This document shows positions 35,879 through 44,235 of a stretch of DNA of 64,000 bases, in pieces. The first letter of the stretch is position 1. Each line of letters starts with the position of its first letter. The translations under genes were made by a program, and so were the position numbers. The notes under the pieces were generated by a model. That model saw nothing but the letters and a program-made list of their open reading frames with translations. It ran no database searches and was not told where the DNA came from. The DNA comes from Micavibrio sp. UBA6929 (GTDB taxonomy: Bacteria > Pseudomonadota > Alphaproteobacteria > Micavibrionales > Micavibrionaceae): contig DKAJ01000003.1 in assembly GCA_002448815.1 (NCBI GenBank), positions 104,036 to 168,035 on the forward strand, in the 5' to 3' direction.

Positions 35879-36721
35879 ATGCAAGTCGTTCGTCAAAATG
35901 TAGAAAGAGGCCTGGCATTGGTTTTGAAAAAGCATTGGTATGACAAAACTTGTTACCGTTGTGCGCATATTAAAACCAGTTGTTTGCCATGTGATGATGA
36001 TACGAAAGATGGGCTGATTGCCTCATTAGTAGAATTAGCACGTGAAAAATTTGATGATCCTTTAGGCATGATATTTAAGTGTCACGATGGTGATTTGTTT
36101 ATTGTGGCGCGGTTTTTAACGTTCAAGCAAGTTGAGCAATTTGTGCAGGCCTTTGCGACAAACAGAAAAGATATTGATGATAAAACCCGCGTTTTCTTGA
36201 ATGAAAAAGCGGCGTTTTTGTATGAGATCGCCGTGGAGTGGCCAAAGTTAAAAGCAATTTGTGATTACAAAATCCAATCTTATTTAGACCTTAAAAGCGA
36301 AGTCCGTAAGGAAGAAGCCGTTAAAGAGGCCTTTCGTAATCAACAGCGTGTTTTGCGCATGGATGTTGAAACAAGCTTAATTGAAACATTAGCAGAGCGC
36401 CGCGAAGACCGTACGCATGTTGAGGTTCTTGTCGTTGAAGACGATATGTTTACGCAGAAATTGGTTAAAAATGCGATTGCAGGCAAATATAATTTGTCAA
36501 TGGCGCAAGACGGTTTTGGCGCGGTGATGATGTATGCCAAAAAGGCACCAGATATTCTGTTTTTAGATATTGGTTTGCCAGATGTATCTGGTCACGCGGT
36601 GTTAAAGAAGATCTTTGAAATTGATCCGGATGCTTATGTCGTGATGCTATGGGGATGCTCGAGGAAAAGGAATATCAGCTTAATGCCCTGCAAGAGCAAT
36701 TGCGCGACAGTGTGCATTTGA
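35879..36721 (+). pseudogene. Response regulator truncated inside its receiver domain
   Basis: AAGGAG 7 nt before ATG 35879 supports the start. Residues 1-180 form an unrecognised domain with a CxxC-x6-CxxC cluster (Cys25, 28, 35, 38), which could bind metal. A receiver domain follows (VEVLVVEDD with the acidic pair, FLDIGLPD with the phospho-acceptor Asp, then DPDAYVVML). Right after this beta-4 strand the homology stops near base 36645. The frame continues for 25 unrelated residues in the frame opposed to the next coding segment. The conserved Thr/Ser and Lys of the receiver are missing, so phosphorelay should not work. This looks like a deletion or insertion scar. Confidence 0.8.
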
Positions 36722-37407
36722 TCGAGGCCAAAGAAAAGGCTGAGCGCGAAGTTGAAGAGCGCAAACGGATCGAGCGACAGCTTCAGGATTACCTACGAGA
36801 GGTTACCCCCAAGATAACTGATCAAGTTGGCAGCCAAGGTGCTAAATACCTTCCCTATCATAGTGATATGGGATATTTAAGATTCTCAGAAGAGACAAAT
36901 CATGCCAACAAATGCAGAGCACCTGACTACTTGGCGCTCACATGTATTCGCAACTCGGAAAAAGTTGGTACATTCGTTTTAGATATCGATATTATTAAAG
37001 AAAAGATGGGAAACTCTTTCAATTTCCTTAAAAAAAATTGGTTCTCATTTCAAAGCCCAGACTCCGTTAAACCAATCAAGAAATACAAATCAAAACCGAT
37101 TGTCTTTTCTAACAATGGTGTAGATTTAATGAGGTGGGAGAAGTGCCTACCAAGCTCACTGGAAGGAGCAGAGGTTTATACCACCCTTTACAAACTTCTT
37201 GAGAACATCGACTTGGGAGAAAACATCATTCTGAAACCAGGAGAAACACTGGTTTTTAACAACAGACGATGCCTACACGGCAGAAAGGCACTAAAGTCGC
37301 TTAAGGCAGTTGACGAGCCGAGGCTATTATTTCGGGTATATGTGAACAACTTCCCCCAACCAGCAGGGCTTCCCGAAGATGAGTTATTTTACCGGCAGGA
37401 AGGTTGA
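36649..37407 (+). pseudogene. Chimeric fragment: coiled coil joined to a TauD-like oxygenase C-terminus
   Basis: The 252-residue frame has two unrelated parts. Residues 1-50 are a Glu/Arg-rich coiled coil (LEEKEYQLNALQEQL, ERKRIERQLQDYL) like the linker found in sensor kinases. From about base 36797 the sequence turns AT-rich and encodes a TauD/TfdA-type Fe(II)/2-oxoglutarate oxygenase lacking its N-terminus. Visible marks are YHSDMG with the HxD metal pair, APDYLALTCIRN, and the distal His in FNNRRCLHGRKA with Arg in LLFRVYV. Codon and base use differ from both sides. No ribosome site suits ATG 36649. It is probably a remnant made by recombination, or possibly an assembly join. Confidence 0.75.
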
Positions 37408-38929
37408 CATATACATCAACCACATATAGCATTATGATTTGAGAAAGAATGGAGGTGGATATACTGTAGGGTTTCCTCTCTGAAGCAAACTATCGACGGC
37501 TCGGGGCTCGATAGTCAGGAGCATCGTTGCCGCCGCTACGCGGAACAGCACGGCTATGTGGTTGAAAAGGTCTTTACCGACGACGTATCTGGCGGTGGTG
37601 ATTTCCTGAAGCGTAAAGGCATGGTAGCGCTGCTGGAGTATCTGCGCCGTCGTCGCACCACGGATTACGTGGTGATCTTCGACGACCTCAAACGCTTTGC
37701 CCGCGACACGCTGTTTCATTTACAGCTCAGAGCGCAGATGGATCGTTATAACGCCCGCATTGAATGCCTGAACTTCCGCTTTGAAGACACACCCGAAGGC
37801 AAGTTCGTGGAGATCATCCACGCCGCGCAGGGACAGCTGGAGCGCGAGCAGAACGGTCGCCAGACTGTACAGAAGATGTGCGCCCGCCTGGAACAGGGCT
37901 ATTTCGTGTTTCATGCACCGATTGGCTACCGCTATGAGAAGGTCGGGCATCACGGCAAGCTGCTGGTGCTGAACGAACCTTATGCCAGCGTCATTAAAGA
38001 GGCCTTGGAAGGCTTTGCCTCTGGGCGTTTTCAGACACAGGCTGAAATGCGTCGCTATCTGGAGGGCTGCGAGTGCATTCCTAAGAATGCCAAAGGCCAG
38101 ATTGCCAAAAAGCGTACCGCAGATTTGCTGAAGCATCCAGCTTATGCAGGGTATGTCGAACACGAACGCTGGGGTATCAGCTTTCGCAAAGGGCAACACG
38201 AACCGCTGATCAGCCTGGAGACCTACCGCAAAAATCAGGAACGCCTGAACGGCAAACCGTTAGTGCCGACCCGCAAAGACCTCAACAAAGAATTTCCGCT
38301 GCGTGGCTTTGTCGTGTGCGGTGACTGTGGCCATCCTTATACAGCCAGCTTCACTAAAGGCAAAACCAAGTATCATCCATATTATGTATGTCAGCAGCGC
38401 CGCTGCGACAGCTATGGTAAGTCTATACGCCGCGCGGATCTGGAAGGCGCTTTTGAAACCGTACTGAAGCACATGACCCCGTCGAAAGAAGTCTTCGCTT
38501 TGGCAATGGCGATGCTCAAGGATCAATGGAACAAGCGCGAGGAAATCCAGAGCACGCAGGAAAAAGAGCACCAGAAAACACTGGCAGAGATTGAGCAGAA
38601 AATAGAAAAAGTCATCGATATGATGATTGATGCAAACAGCGATATCGTGCGTCAGAACCTGACCAAACGGCTGGCACAACTGGAGAAAGAGAAGCTAATT
38701 ACGGAAGGGCAAATTAATGCCACAGCCCAACCACTGCGCTCACTTGAGAGTATCGCTAGAACTTCGCTGGATTTTCTGGCGAACCCGCGCAAACTCTGGG
38801 AATCTGAGCGCCTGGAGGACAAAAGAGCAGTGCTAAAGCTCGCCTTCGCAGAACCTTGGGCCTACCACCGGAATGAGGGTGCTAGAACACCGAATTTCTC
38901 TTTGCCTTTCAAGGCTTTAGATGAAATTT

Positions 38930-38952
38930 CACCACCTCAAAATGAGGTGGTG
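38930..38952. repeat. Perfect 23-base palindrome at the tRNA-Leu 3' end
   Basis: CACCACCTCA and TGAGGTGGTG flank an AAA centre. The right arm includes the CCA end of the tRNA gene. No T run follows on the tRNA strand, so it is not a classic terminator. Its position at the recombinase/tRNA border makes a recombination site possible. Confidence 0.7.
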
Positions 38953-39032
38953 CCCCCGGTGAGACTCGAACTCACACTCCCGAAAGAACCGGATTTTGAA
39001 TCCGGCGCGTCTACCAATTCCGCCACAGGGGC
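38948..39032 (-). tRNA. tRNA-Leu (anticodon CAA)
   Basis: Read leftward, the 85-nt sequence starts GCCCCTGTGGCGGAATTGG and ends CGGGGGCACCA. It folds into a class II cloverleaf. There is a 7-bp acceptor stem, a D-loop with GGTAGACGC, an anticodon arm CCGGA-TTCAAAA-TCCGG (anticodon CAA, reading UUG), a variable arm TTCTTTCGGGAG, and a T-arm with GTTCGAGTC. CCA is encoded. The recombinase reading frame crosses it antisense, and the gene's 3' end faces the disturbed locus, as expected of a tRNA used for island integration. Confidence 0.96.
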
Positions 39033-39132
39033 AATCTGTTTCCTGTGCTAGGCATGTTTCTAATCACTTTAAATGGGGGAATCAAGTAATTTTTACTGTT
39101 GTGATGGCGGTGCGTGTGTAACACTGGCATTT

Positions 39133-39786
39133 ATGAGTACAGAAATGCTTGGTGTGCGCTCGATTGCGCAATTAATACAAGATTTTACCGATAATCTTTT
39201 GACGCAAAAAAATGATGACATTGCGGTGCGTGATGTCGTGTCTGCGTTTCATGAGCGCGGGTTTGGCGTTGTTTTATTGTTTTTTGCGCTGCCTATGGCA
39301 CTGCCTGTGCCTGTGCCGCCTGTTTTAAATGTGATTTTGGCCTTGCCGCTTTTGTTTTTAACGGCGCAGCAGGCCTTAGGTCGGCATCTTATTTGGTTGC
39401 CAGATTTTATTTTACGCAAATCTTTTTCGCGGCAGGCTTTAATCGGTTTGCTGGCGCGGGTTGTGCCGTTTTTACGCAAGATGGAGGCTTTAACGCGGCC
39501 TCGGTTGGTTGTTTTGACAGGTCGCGGCGGGCAGGTTTTAACGGGTTTGTTTGGTTTTATTATGGCGCTGAGCGTTACTGTGCCGCTGCCGCTGACGAAT
39601 ACGGTGCCAAGCTTTGGTATTGCGGTTATGGCGCTGGGCGTTTTGATGCGTGATGGCGTGGCTGTTTTTCTGGGCGGCTTGATTGGGATGGCCTGGGTTA
39701 CTATATTAACAGTGTCTTTCGTTGTGTTTGGTCTTGAGGGGCTGGATATCGTCAAAGATTTTATCAAATCACTCTTATCAGGATAA
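39133..39786 (+). CDS. exoD: ExoD-family membrane protein
   Basis: A member of the exopolysaccharide synthesis ExoD family, named from Rhizobium exoD, whose molecular role is still unclear. From ATG 39133 it has 217 residues. A polar N-terminus is followed by hydrophobic stretches with VVLLFFALPMALPVPVPPVL, ALPLLFLTAQQALGR and a mid-protein GFIMALSVTVPLPLTNTVPS. The repeated PxP-type hairpins are typical of the family. The frame extends to 39073, but the added 20 residues are unlike ExoD. No strong ribosome site is visible at either start. dsbB follows 4 bases later. Confidence 0.85.
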   Translation: MSTEMLGVRSIAQLIQDFTDNLLTQKNDDIAVRDVVSAFHERGFGVVLLFFALPMALPVPVPPVLNVILALPLLFLTAQQALGRHLIWLPDFILRKSFSRQALIGLLARVVPFLRKMEALTRPRLVVLTGRGGQVLTGLFGFIMALSVTVPLPLTNTVPSFGIAVMALGVLMRDGVAVFLGGLIGMAWVTILTVSFVVFGLEGLDIVKDFIKSLLSG

Positions 39787-39790
39787 TTAT

Positions 39791-40327
39791 ATGTGTAAGT
39801 TTCTTTTTTCGTCGCGCGTTGTTTTGGCAGGGACGTTGTTTGCCAGTTTGTTTGCCTTGGCAATGGCCTTGATCGCGCAGCTTGCGTACAATCTTCAGCC
39901 GTGCCAAATGTGCATTTATCAGCGCATTCCTTTTGTAGTCGCGGCGATTTTTGCGGCAGTTGGGCTGTTTTGGCGTCCTGGTCAAATGGGCGCGATGGGC
40001 GCGGCGGGGCTTGCGATGCTGGTCAATTCAGGTTTGGCCTTTTATCATACGGGGGTTGAGCAAGGCTGGTTCGAGGAAACCGCAGGGTGCAAAGTGTCAT
40101 TTGATTTTGATGCGCCAGGCGCGTCTGTGCAATCGTTGATGGAGATGATTAGTACAGCGCAGGTGACAAGTTGTAAAAAGCCGTCATGGATTGACCCTGT
40201 GTTTGGCCTGACGATGGCGAATTATAATATTGTTTATTGCTTGGGACTTGCCGTGCTTTGTTTGGGCGGTGTGGTCGCGTTAAAGCGCAAGCGTGATGCA
40301 ATGCTGCGAGCGGCGAGCGCAGAGTAA
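39791..40327 (+). CDS. dsbB: Disulfide bond formation protein DsbB
   Basis: DsbB reoxidises periplasmic DsbA by passing electrons to quinone. The 178-residue inner-membrane protein has four transmembrane helices. The first periplasmic pair is CQMC in QPCQMCIYQRIP. The second pair is Cys in TAGCKVSF-like GCKVSF and in VTSCKKPSW. ATG 39791 with AGGA 8 nt upstream is chosen over an upstream in-frame ATG. It may serve the Cys-rich secreted proteins coded at 46057 and 62352. It starts 4 bases after exoD. Confidence 0.9.
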   Translation: MCKFLFSSRVVLAGTLFASLFALAMALIAQLAYNLQPCQMCIYQRIPFVVAAIFAAVGLFWRPGQMGAMGAAGLAMLVNSGLAFYHTGVEQGWFEETAGCKVSFDFDAPGASVQSLMEMISTAQVTSCKKPSWIDPVFGLTMANYNIVYCLGLAVLCLGGVVALKRKRDAMLRAASAE

Positions 40328-40335
40328 GTCTTGCG

Positions 40336-41673
40336 TTAGCTGGCGTAGAGCATGGGCTGATGTGTTTGTGCGCTTGCGTTGCTTTGTGAGAAATATTCAC
40401 CTTCAACGTAGCGCGGCGCAAAGCTTGCAAATGCTTCTAACATTTCTTCACTGTCGATGCCGCGGACGACGACGCGCAGGCTTTGGCTTTCGAGCGTACG
40501 GCGCATATCCAAAACGTGATGGAACCCTTCGGGTGTTTTGATTTTCTCTGCCACGTAACTTGCTGGAATAGATAGCATCTTGATATTCATCTTATGCATA
40601 AGGTCGATATCAAGATCATCAGTGCTTTTGAGGTTTGTAAGCATAAAGCTGCACTGTAGGCGCGTTAGCGCACGCATGATTTGCAGGTTGTGCGGTGACA
40701 TGTTTTCGTAATCGTCGTGTTTAAATGCGAAAGTCAGTTGCTTAGCTTGTTCGCCATGACTTTTATGGAAGGCAAGCAGCGTGTTCATAAATGAAGTGCT
40801 TTGTAAAATCTGGCTATTGATCGGGATGACGTAATTGATTGTCGATCCATGTGTGATTTTGTTGATCGTGTGGTTGAGCAACATTGTCGTGATTTTACCG
40901 CTGAGGCTGTTTTCCATGGCGACATCCATGTATTGATTATCGCTGAGATATTGTCCGCCATATGTTTCGATCGCTGCGCGTAGAATGTAAAAACGGGCGC
41001 TGCGTTGTGGCAGTTCCATGATGGGTTGCTGCATGATTTGAATTTTTTGCTTTTTAAGCGCGTTTTCAATGAACTCTTTGATCAAAGATGGCGAATAATA
41101 AATATTGTCTGCGGGTTTGATCGTTTTGCTTGATTTTTTCTTGGGTACGATTTGATCAAAACGCAGCGTCTTTGCAGGCTTTAGTGTGTCGCTAGTGCTT
41201 GGCGCATTGTTTTGCACGGGTCTTGTTGCGCGAATGTCGCGGTCGGCATCTTCCATGATGATGTCCTCATTGCAGACAATTTGGTCGTAACGACGTGAAT
41301 TGCGCGTGAGCGGTCGGCGCGCCGCGTCAATCGGCGCAGGGATGTCAGATGGCTTTACGCGCAGAGGTGCGCTATTTCCCATGGCTTTGGCCATAGAAAG
41401 TGCGTCCATCATTTTGTCCTGGCATTTGTTCATATGCATAAGTTTGAAGTTTAAGGTTTGTTCCCAGTATAGGCGTCGTTTGCGCTCGAGCGCGGCGTAA
41501 TAACCCAGGCCGATGATGCCGCATGAAATTGCTGCGGCCGTAGGGGGGAGCATTAAAAAGCAAGCCGCGCATGCGCTAGTGTATAAAGTGGCTATAATTG
41601 GCTTTTTGTATGATATTAAAGTGTTTTGTAGGGCGTCTTTGAAGCGTCTAAACAGTGTTTTTTTTTGTTTCAT
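40336..41673 (-). CDS. TipF-like protein with degenerate EAL domain
   Basis: The 445-residue product has two N-terminal transmembrane helices (about 20-60), a variable middle with basic patches, and an EAL-type domain from about residue 215. The EAL motif itself is lost (the place reads RFYILRAAI). MQQPIMELPQ, ILQSTSFMNTLL and VVVRGIDSEEMLEAFASFAP show the fold. This arrangement and length match Caulobacter TipF, a c-di-GMP-binding factor for flagellum placement. Activity as a phosphodiesterase is unlikely. A GTG lies 15 bases upstream of the chosen ATG. It faces dsbB convergently and is close to ctrA and fliI. Assignment to TipF is inference. Confidence 0.7.
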   Translation of the reverse strand: MKQKKTLFRRFKDALQNTLISYKKPIIATLYTSACAACFLMLPPTAAAISCGIIGLGYYAALERKRRLYWEQTLNFKLMHMNKCQDKMMDALSMAKAMGNSAPLRVKPSDIPAPIDAARRPLTRNSRRYDQIVCNEDIIMEDADRDIRATRPVQNNAPSTSDTLKPAKTLRFDQIVPKKKSSKTIKPADNIYYSPSLIKEFIENALKKQKIQIMQQPIMELPQRSARFYILRAAIETYGGQYLSDNQYMDVAMENSLSGKITTMLLNHTINKITHGSTINYVIPINSQILQSTSFMNTLLAFHKSHGEQAKQLTFAFKHDDYENMSPHNLQIMRALTRLQCSFMLTNLKSTDDLDIDLMHKMNIKMLSIPASYVAEKIKTPEGFHHVLDMRRTLESQSLRVVVRGIDSEEMLEAFASFAPRYVEGEYFSQSNASAQTHQPMLYAS

Positions 41674-41720
41674 TGTCGTGTTGCGCACCTTATGCAGTGC
41701 CGCGCCTAAGCGTTAAGGGC

Positions 41721-42794
41721 TTATTTGCGGGTGTCTATTCCAATAGCTTGTGTGATGTTTTGGATATTATCACGTTTTAATTGCTCTGCCAAGTAATTGT
41801 TTACATAATCAGTGTGCTTTGGGCCATGAAAGGTCATGGCGGAATATATTTGGATAAGGCTGGCGCCTGCACGGATGCGGGCGTAAGCATCCTCAGGGCT
41901 TAGGATGCCGCCACTTGCAATTAAGGGGATACTGCCTTGTGTTTGGCTGTAAATCTTTTTGATCATTTGTGTGGATAGAGTTTGGAGCGCCGCGCCGCAG
42001 AGATTGCCTGAATGGCGGATGAGCGTTTGTGGCGTTGATTGCGGGCGCGTGCTTGTGCCGCTTGTCACAATGAGGCCGCTGATTTTATGGTCTGCGGCGC
42101 ACTGTAAAATATGGCTGAGCTGTTGATCGTTTAAGTCAGGTGAGAGCTTAAGTAAGAGCGGCGGAGGATAATGGCCGCAGCTTTGCGTTAAGAATTTTGT
42201 AAGTGTGTTTAACAGATCGGGCAAGGCATCAGAAGATTGCAATCCTTTGATGCGAGAGGTTTTTGGGGGCTTGATGTTGATACAGATATAATCTGCAAGC
42301 GGCCCGAGCATTGTTATTAATGCGCGATAGTCTTTGATGGGATCTTGGCTGCGATGATTTGGGGCGATATTGATGCCGATAATGCCGCCTGGGCGATGTT
42401 TGCCGTTTAAAAAGGCTGTTATGTTGTTTTTAACGGCGCGTGCACCCGCCGATGGCGCGCCGCTAGCATCTATGATGCAGCGCTCATCGTGGTCGATGAA
42501 GATGCGCGGGGGTAGGTTGCCCTCTTGTGGTTTAGGCGTGATTGTGCCGATTTCGGTAAAGCCGCATCCCATTTGAAAGGCGGCGTTGATGATGTCACCG
42601 TTAGGATCGTATCCAGCAGCGATGCCAATGGGGGATGGGAATTTAAGGCCAAATACATGACTTTGCAGGTGTTCTGGTGGTTTGGCTTTGGGGCGGTGGG
42701 TTAGTCCCCATTTGATCATTTTTAATGTGGCTTTGTGCGCTGTTTCAGGCGGAAGCGATGTCAAGTATGGGCGAAGGTAAGGATAGATATCCAT
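41721..42794 (-). CDS. pyrD: Dihydroorotate dehydrogenase (quinone), class 2
   Basis: PyrD oxidises dihydroorotate to orotate in pyrimidine synthesis, passing electrons to ubiquinone at the membrane. The 357-residue product has the class 2 N-terminal helices (YLRPYLTSLPPETAHKATL) and the FMN barrel: GIAAGYDPNGDIINA near 57, GFTEIGTITPKPQEGN, KLSPDLND, and the C-terminal phosphate loop IASGGILSPEDAYARIRAGA. Length is normal. pgsA lies 14 bases upstream on the same strand. Confidence 0.95.
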   Translation of the reverse strand: MDIYPYLRPYLTSLPPETAHKATLKMIKWGLTHRPKAKPPEHLQSHVFGLKFPSPIGIAAGYDPNGDIINAAFQMGCGFTEIGTITPKPQEGNLPPRIFIDHDERCIIDASGAPSAGARAVKNNITAFLNGKHRPGGIIGINIAPNHRSQDPIKDYRALITMLGPLADYICINIKPPKTSRIKGLQSSDALPDLLNTLTKFLTQSCGHYPPPLLLKLSPDLNDQQLSHILQCAADHKISGLIVTSGTSTRPQSTPQTLIRHSGNLCGAALQTLSTQMIKKIYSQTQGSIPLIASGGILSPEDAYARIRAGASLIQIYSAMTFHGPKHTDYVNNYLAEQLKRDNIQNITQAIGIDTRK

Positions 42795-42808
42795 GGCGAG
42801 CCCTTAGG

Positions 42809-43348
42809 TTAAGATGCGCTGTCCATATGGGATAGGCCAGTTTTCATGTACGCCGTGCCTGTGATAACGGTCAGCGCAGCGGCAATCCATAATAACAGCG
42901 TACCAATTTCGGCGGCGAAAGGTGCGCTGCCAGCGACGATAAGAAAAGCGGTAGCAACCATTTGTGCGGCAGTCTTCCATTTGGCGAGCTTACTGACGGG
43001 CAGTTGTACATTCTTGGGGCCAAGATATTCGCGCAGGCCTGAAACCAGAAATTCACGCGATAAGATGATGATGACGGCAGCCAGTGATAGGCCAGCAATT
43101 TGCCCTGTGGCAACCAGTGCAATGAATAATGCGCAGACGTAAACCTTATCGGCAATCGGGTCTAGGAATGTGCCAAAGGCCGTGATTTGGTTTAATTTAC
43201 GGGCGAGATAGCCATCCAGAAAGTCGGTGATGGCGCCAAGAATGTATAAGCCAAGCGCGGCCCAAACATGCCCGATAAACAACAGCCATAGTAGCAAAGG
43301 TAAAACAACCAAGCGGGCAAGAGTGAGAAGTGTTGGCACTGTCAACAT
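42809..43348 (-). CDS. pgsA: CDP-diacylglycerol--glycerol-3-phosphate 3-phosphatidyltransferase
   Basis: PgsA makes phosphatidylglycerol phosphate in the inner membrane. The 179-residue product has the CDP-alcohol phosphotransferase motif DG-x2-AR-x8-G-x3-D-x3-D, read in DFLDGYLARKLN and GTFLDPIADK. About five hydrophobic helices are visible. Size fits PgsA rather than phosphatidylserine synthase. It is in line with pyrD and follows ctrA by about 45 bases. Confidence 0.94.
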   Translation of the reverse strand: MLTVPTLLTLARLVVLPLLLWLLFIGHVWAALGLYILGAITDFLDGYLARKLNQITAFGTFLDPIADKVYVCALFIALVATGQIAGLSLAAVIIILSREFLVSGLREYLGPKNVQLPVSKLAKWKTAAQMVATAFLIVAGSAPFAAEIGTLLLWIAAALTVITGTAYMKTGLSHMDSAS

Positions 43349-43392
43349 AAGGATGCTCGTTTGGTTGTTGCGGTTGTTATGTTTGTGATGAT

Positions 43393-44100
43393 TTACTTCG
43401 CTGCGGCGGTTTTGGCTTTTTCTGCCTCAGGATCGCGCAGAACATACCCGCGTCCCCAAACCGTTTCGATGTAGTTTGACCCTTCGGTCATATCAGCGAT
43501 TTTCTTGCGCAATTTACAAATGAAAACATCGATGATTTTAACTTCTGGTTCGTCCATGCCGCCGTAAAGGTGGTTAAGGAACATTTCTTTGGTCAGGGTT
43601 GATCCTTTGCGCAGCGAAAGCAGTTCAAGGATGCTGTACTCTTTGCCAGTAAGGTGTAGTGGCTTGCCGTCAACTTCAACGGTGCGGCTGTCCAAGTTGA
43701 CTTTGACTTTGCCTGTTTCGATGATGCTTTGTGAGTGTCCTTGACTGCGGCGAACAATGGCTTGAATGCGCGCGATCAGCTCACGCTTGTCGAATGGTTT
43801 GGTCAGGTAATCATCTGCGCCAAAGCCTAGGCCTTTGATTTTGTTATCAAGTTCAGATAGGCCAGACAAGATCAGAACAGGCGTTTCAATTTTTGCATCG
43901 CGCAGAGCTTTTAGAACTTCATAGCCGTCCATATCAGGCAACATCAAGTCCAAGATGATGATGTCGTATTCGTAGATTTTACCCAAATCAATACCGTCTT
44001 CGCCCAGATCTGTGGCGTCGATGATGTAACCTTCTGATTTGAGCATAAGCTCGATTGCTTTGGCGGTAGAGCTGTCGTCTTCGACTAATAATACGCGCAT
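43393..44100 (-). CDS. ctrA: Cell cycle response regulator CtrA
   Basis: CtrA is the master cell-cycle and flagellar regulator of alphaproteobacteria. The 235-residue product has an OmpR-type layout. The receiver begins MRVLLVEDDSSTAKAIELML, with phospho-acceptor Asp51 and KPF Lys. A winged-helix domain follows with LTGKEYSILELLSLRKG and NYIETVWGRGYVLRD. It ends in an Ala/Lys tail (AKTAAAK), as full-length CtrA ends in a degradation-linked Ala-rich tail. The promoter region at 44101-44235 carries five phased TTAA elements, which suits autoregulation. Confidence 0.97.
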   Translation of the reverse strand: MRVLLVEDDSSTAKAIELMLKSEGYIIDATDLGEDGIDLGKIYEYDIIILDLMLPDMDGYEVLKALRDAKIETPVLILSGLSELDNKIKGLGFGADDYLTKPFDKRELIARIQAIVRRSQGHSQSIIETGKVKVNLDSRTVEVDGKPLHLTGKEYSILELLSLRKGSTLTKEMFLNHLYGGMDEPEVKIIDVFICKLRKKIADMTEGSNYIETVWGRGYVLRDPEAEKAKTAAAK

Positions 44101-44144
44101 TGGATGGGTCCCTTGTGTGAATTTGTATAAAAATCGAGGTAAAA

Positions 44145-44187
44145 TTAACCTTCGTTAATATATTTTAACAAAATTAATAAAGGTTAA
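44145..44187. promoter_or_regulatory. Phased TTAA array between ctrA and fliI (CtrA-box-like)
   Basis: TTAA tetramers start at 44145, 44155, 44165, 44174 and 44184, one per helical turn. The classic CtrA box is TTAA-N7-TTAAC; here gaps are 6, 6, 5 and 6. Three are TTAAC. The array sits between divergent ctrA and fliI, so it could control both. Confidence 0.6.
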
Positions 44188-44235
44188 CAAATCCTTTTGT
44201 TTGTAAAAATGCGGTAATCGCAGTATTTTAGGAGA

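Larger units (their letters stand above)
37449..39051 (+). pseudogene. Large serine recombinase, frameshifted near its start and open into tRNA-Leu
   Basis: A resolvase-type catalytic domain begins YCRVSSLKQT, with the nucleophile Ser at 37474-37476. The recombinase domain (CARLEQGYFVFHAPIGYRYE), a four-Cys zinc ribbon (CGDCGHPY then CQQRRC) and a coiled coil follow, the standard order for large serine integrases. The frame of the catalytic Ser has no ATG, GTG or TTG before it. ATG 37449 after AAAGA gives M-E-V, then needs one base removed to continue IYCRVSS, so a one-base insertion near 37457 is likely. GTG 37558 would omit the active Ser. The 3' end has no stop until 39051, crossing the antisense tRNA. 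GC is about 65% at 37801-37860, unlike its surroundings, so it is foreign. Confidence 0.85.

Noticed and set aside
38945..39051. C-terminal residues of the recombinase frame as a real protein end
   Set aside because: The segment is the antisense of tRNA-Leu, a well-known source of false protein tails.
35350..39132. A full prophage or integrative element
   Set aside because: No capsid, terminase, portal, relaxase or replication gene accompanies the recombinase.
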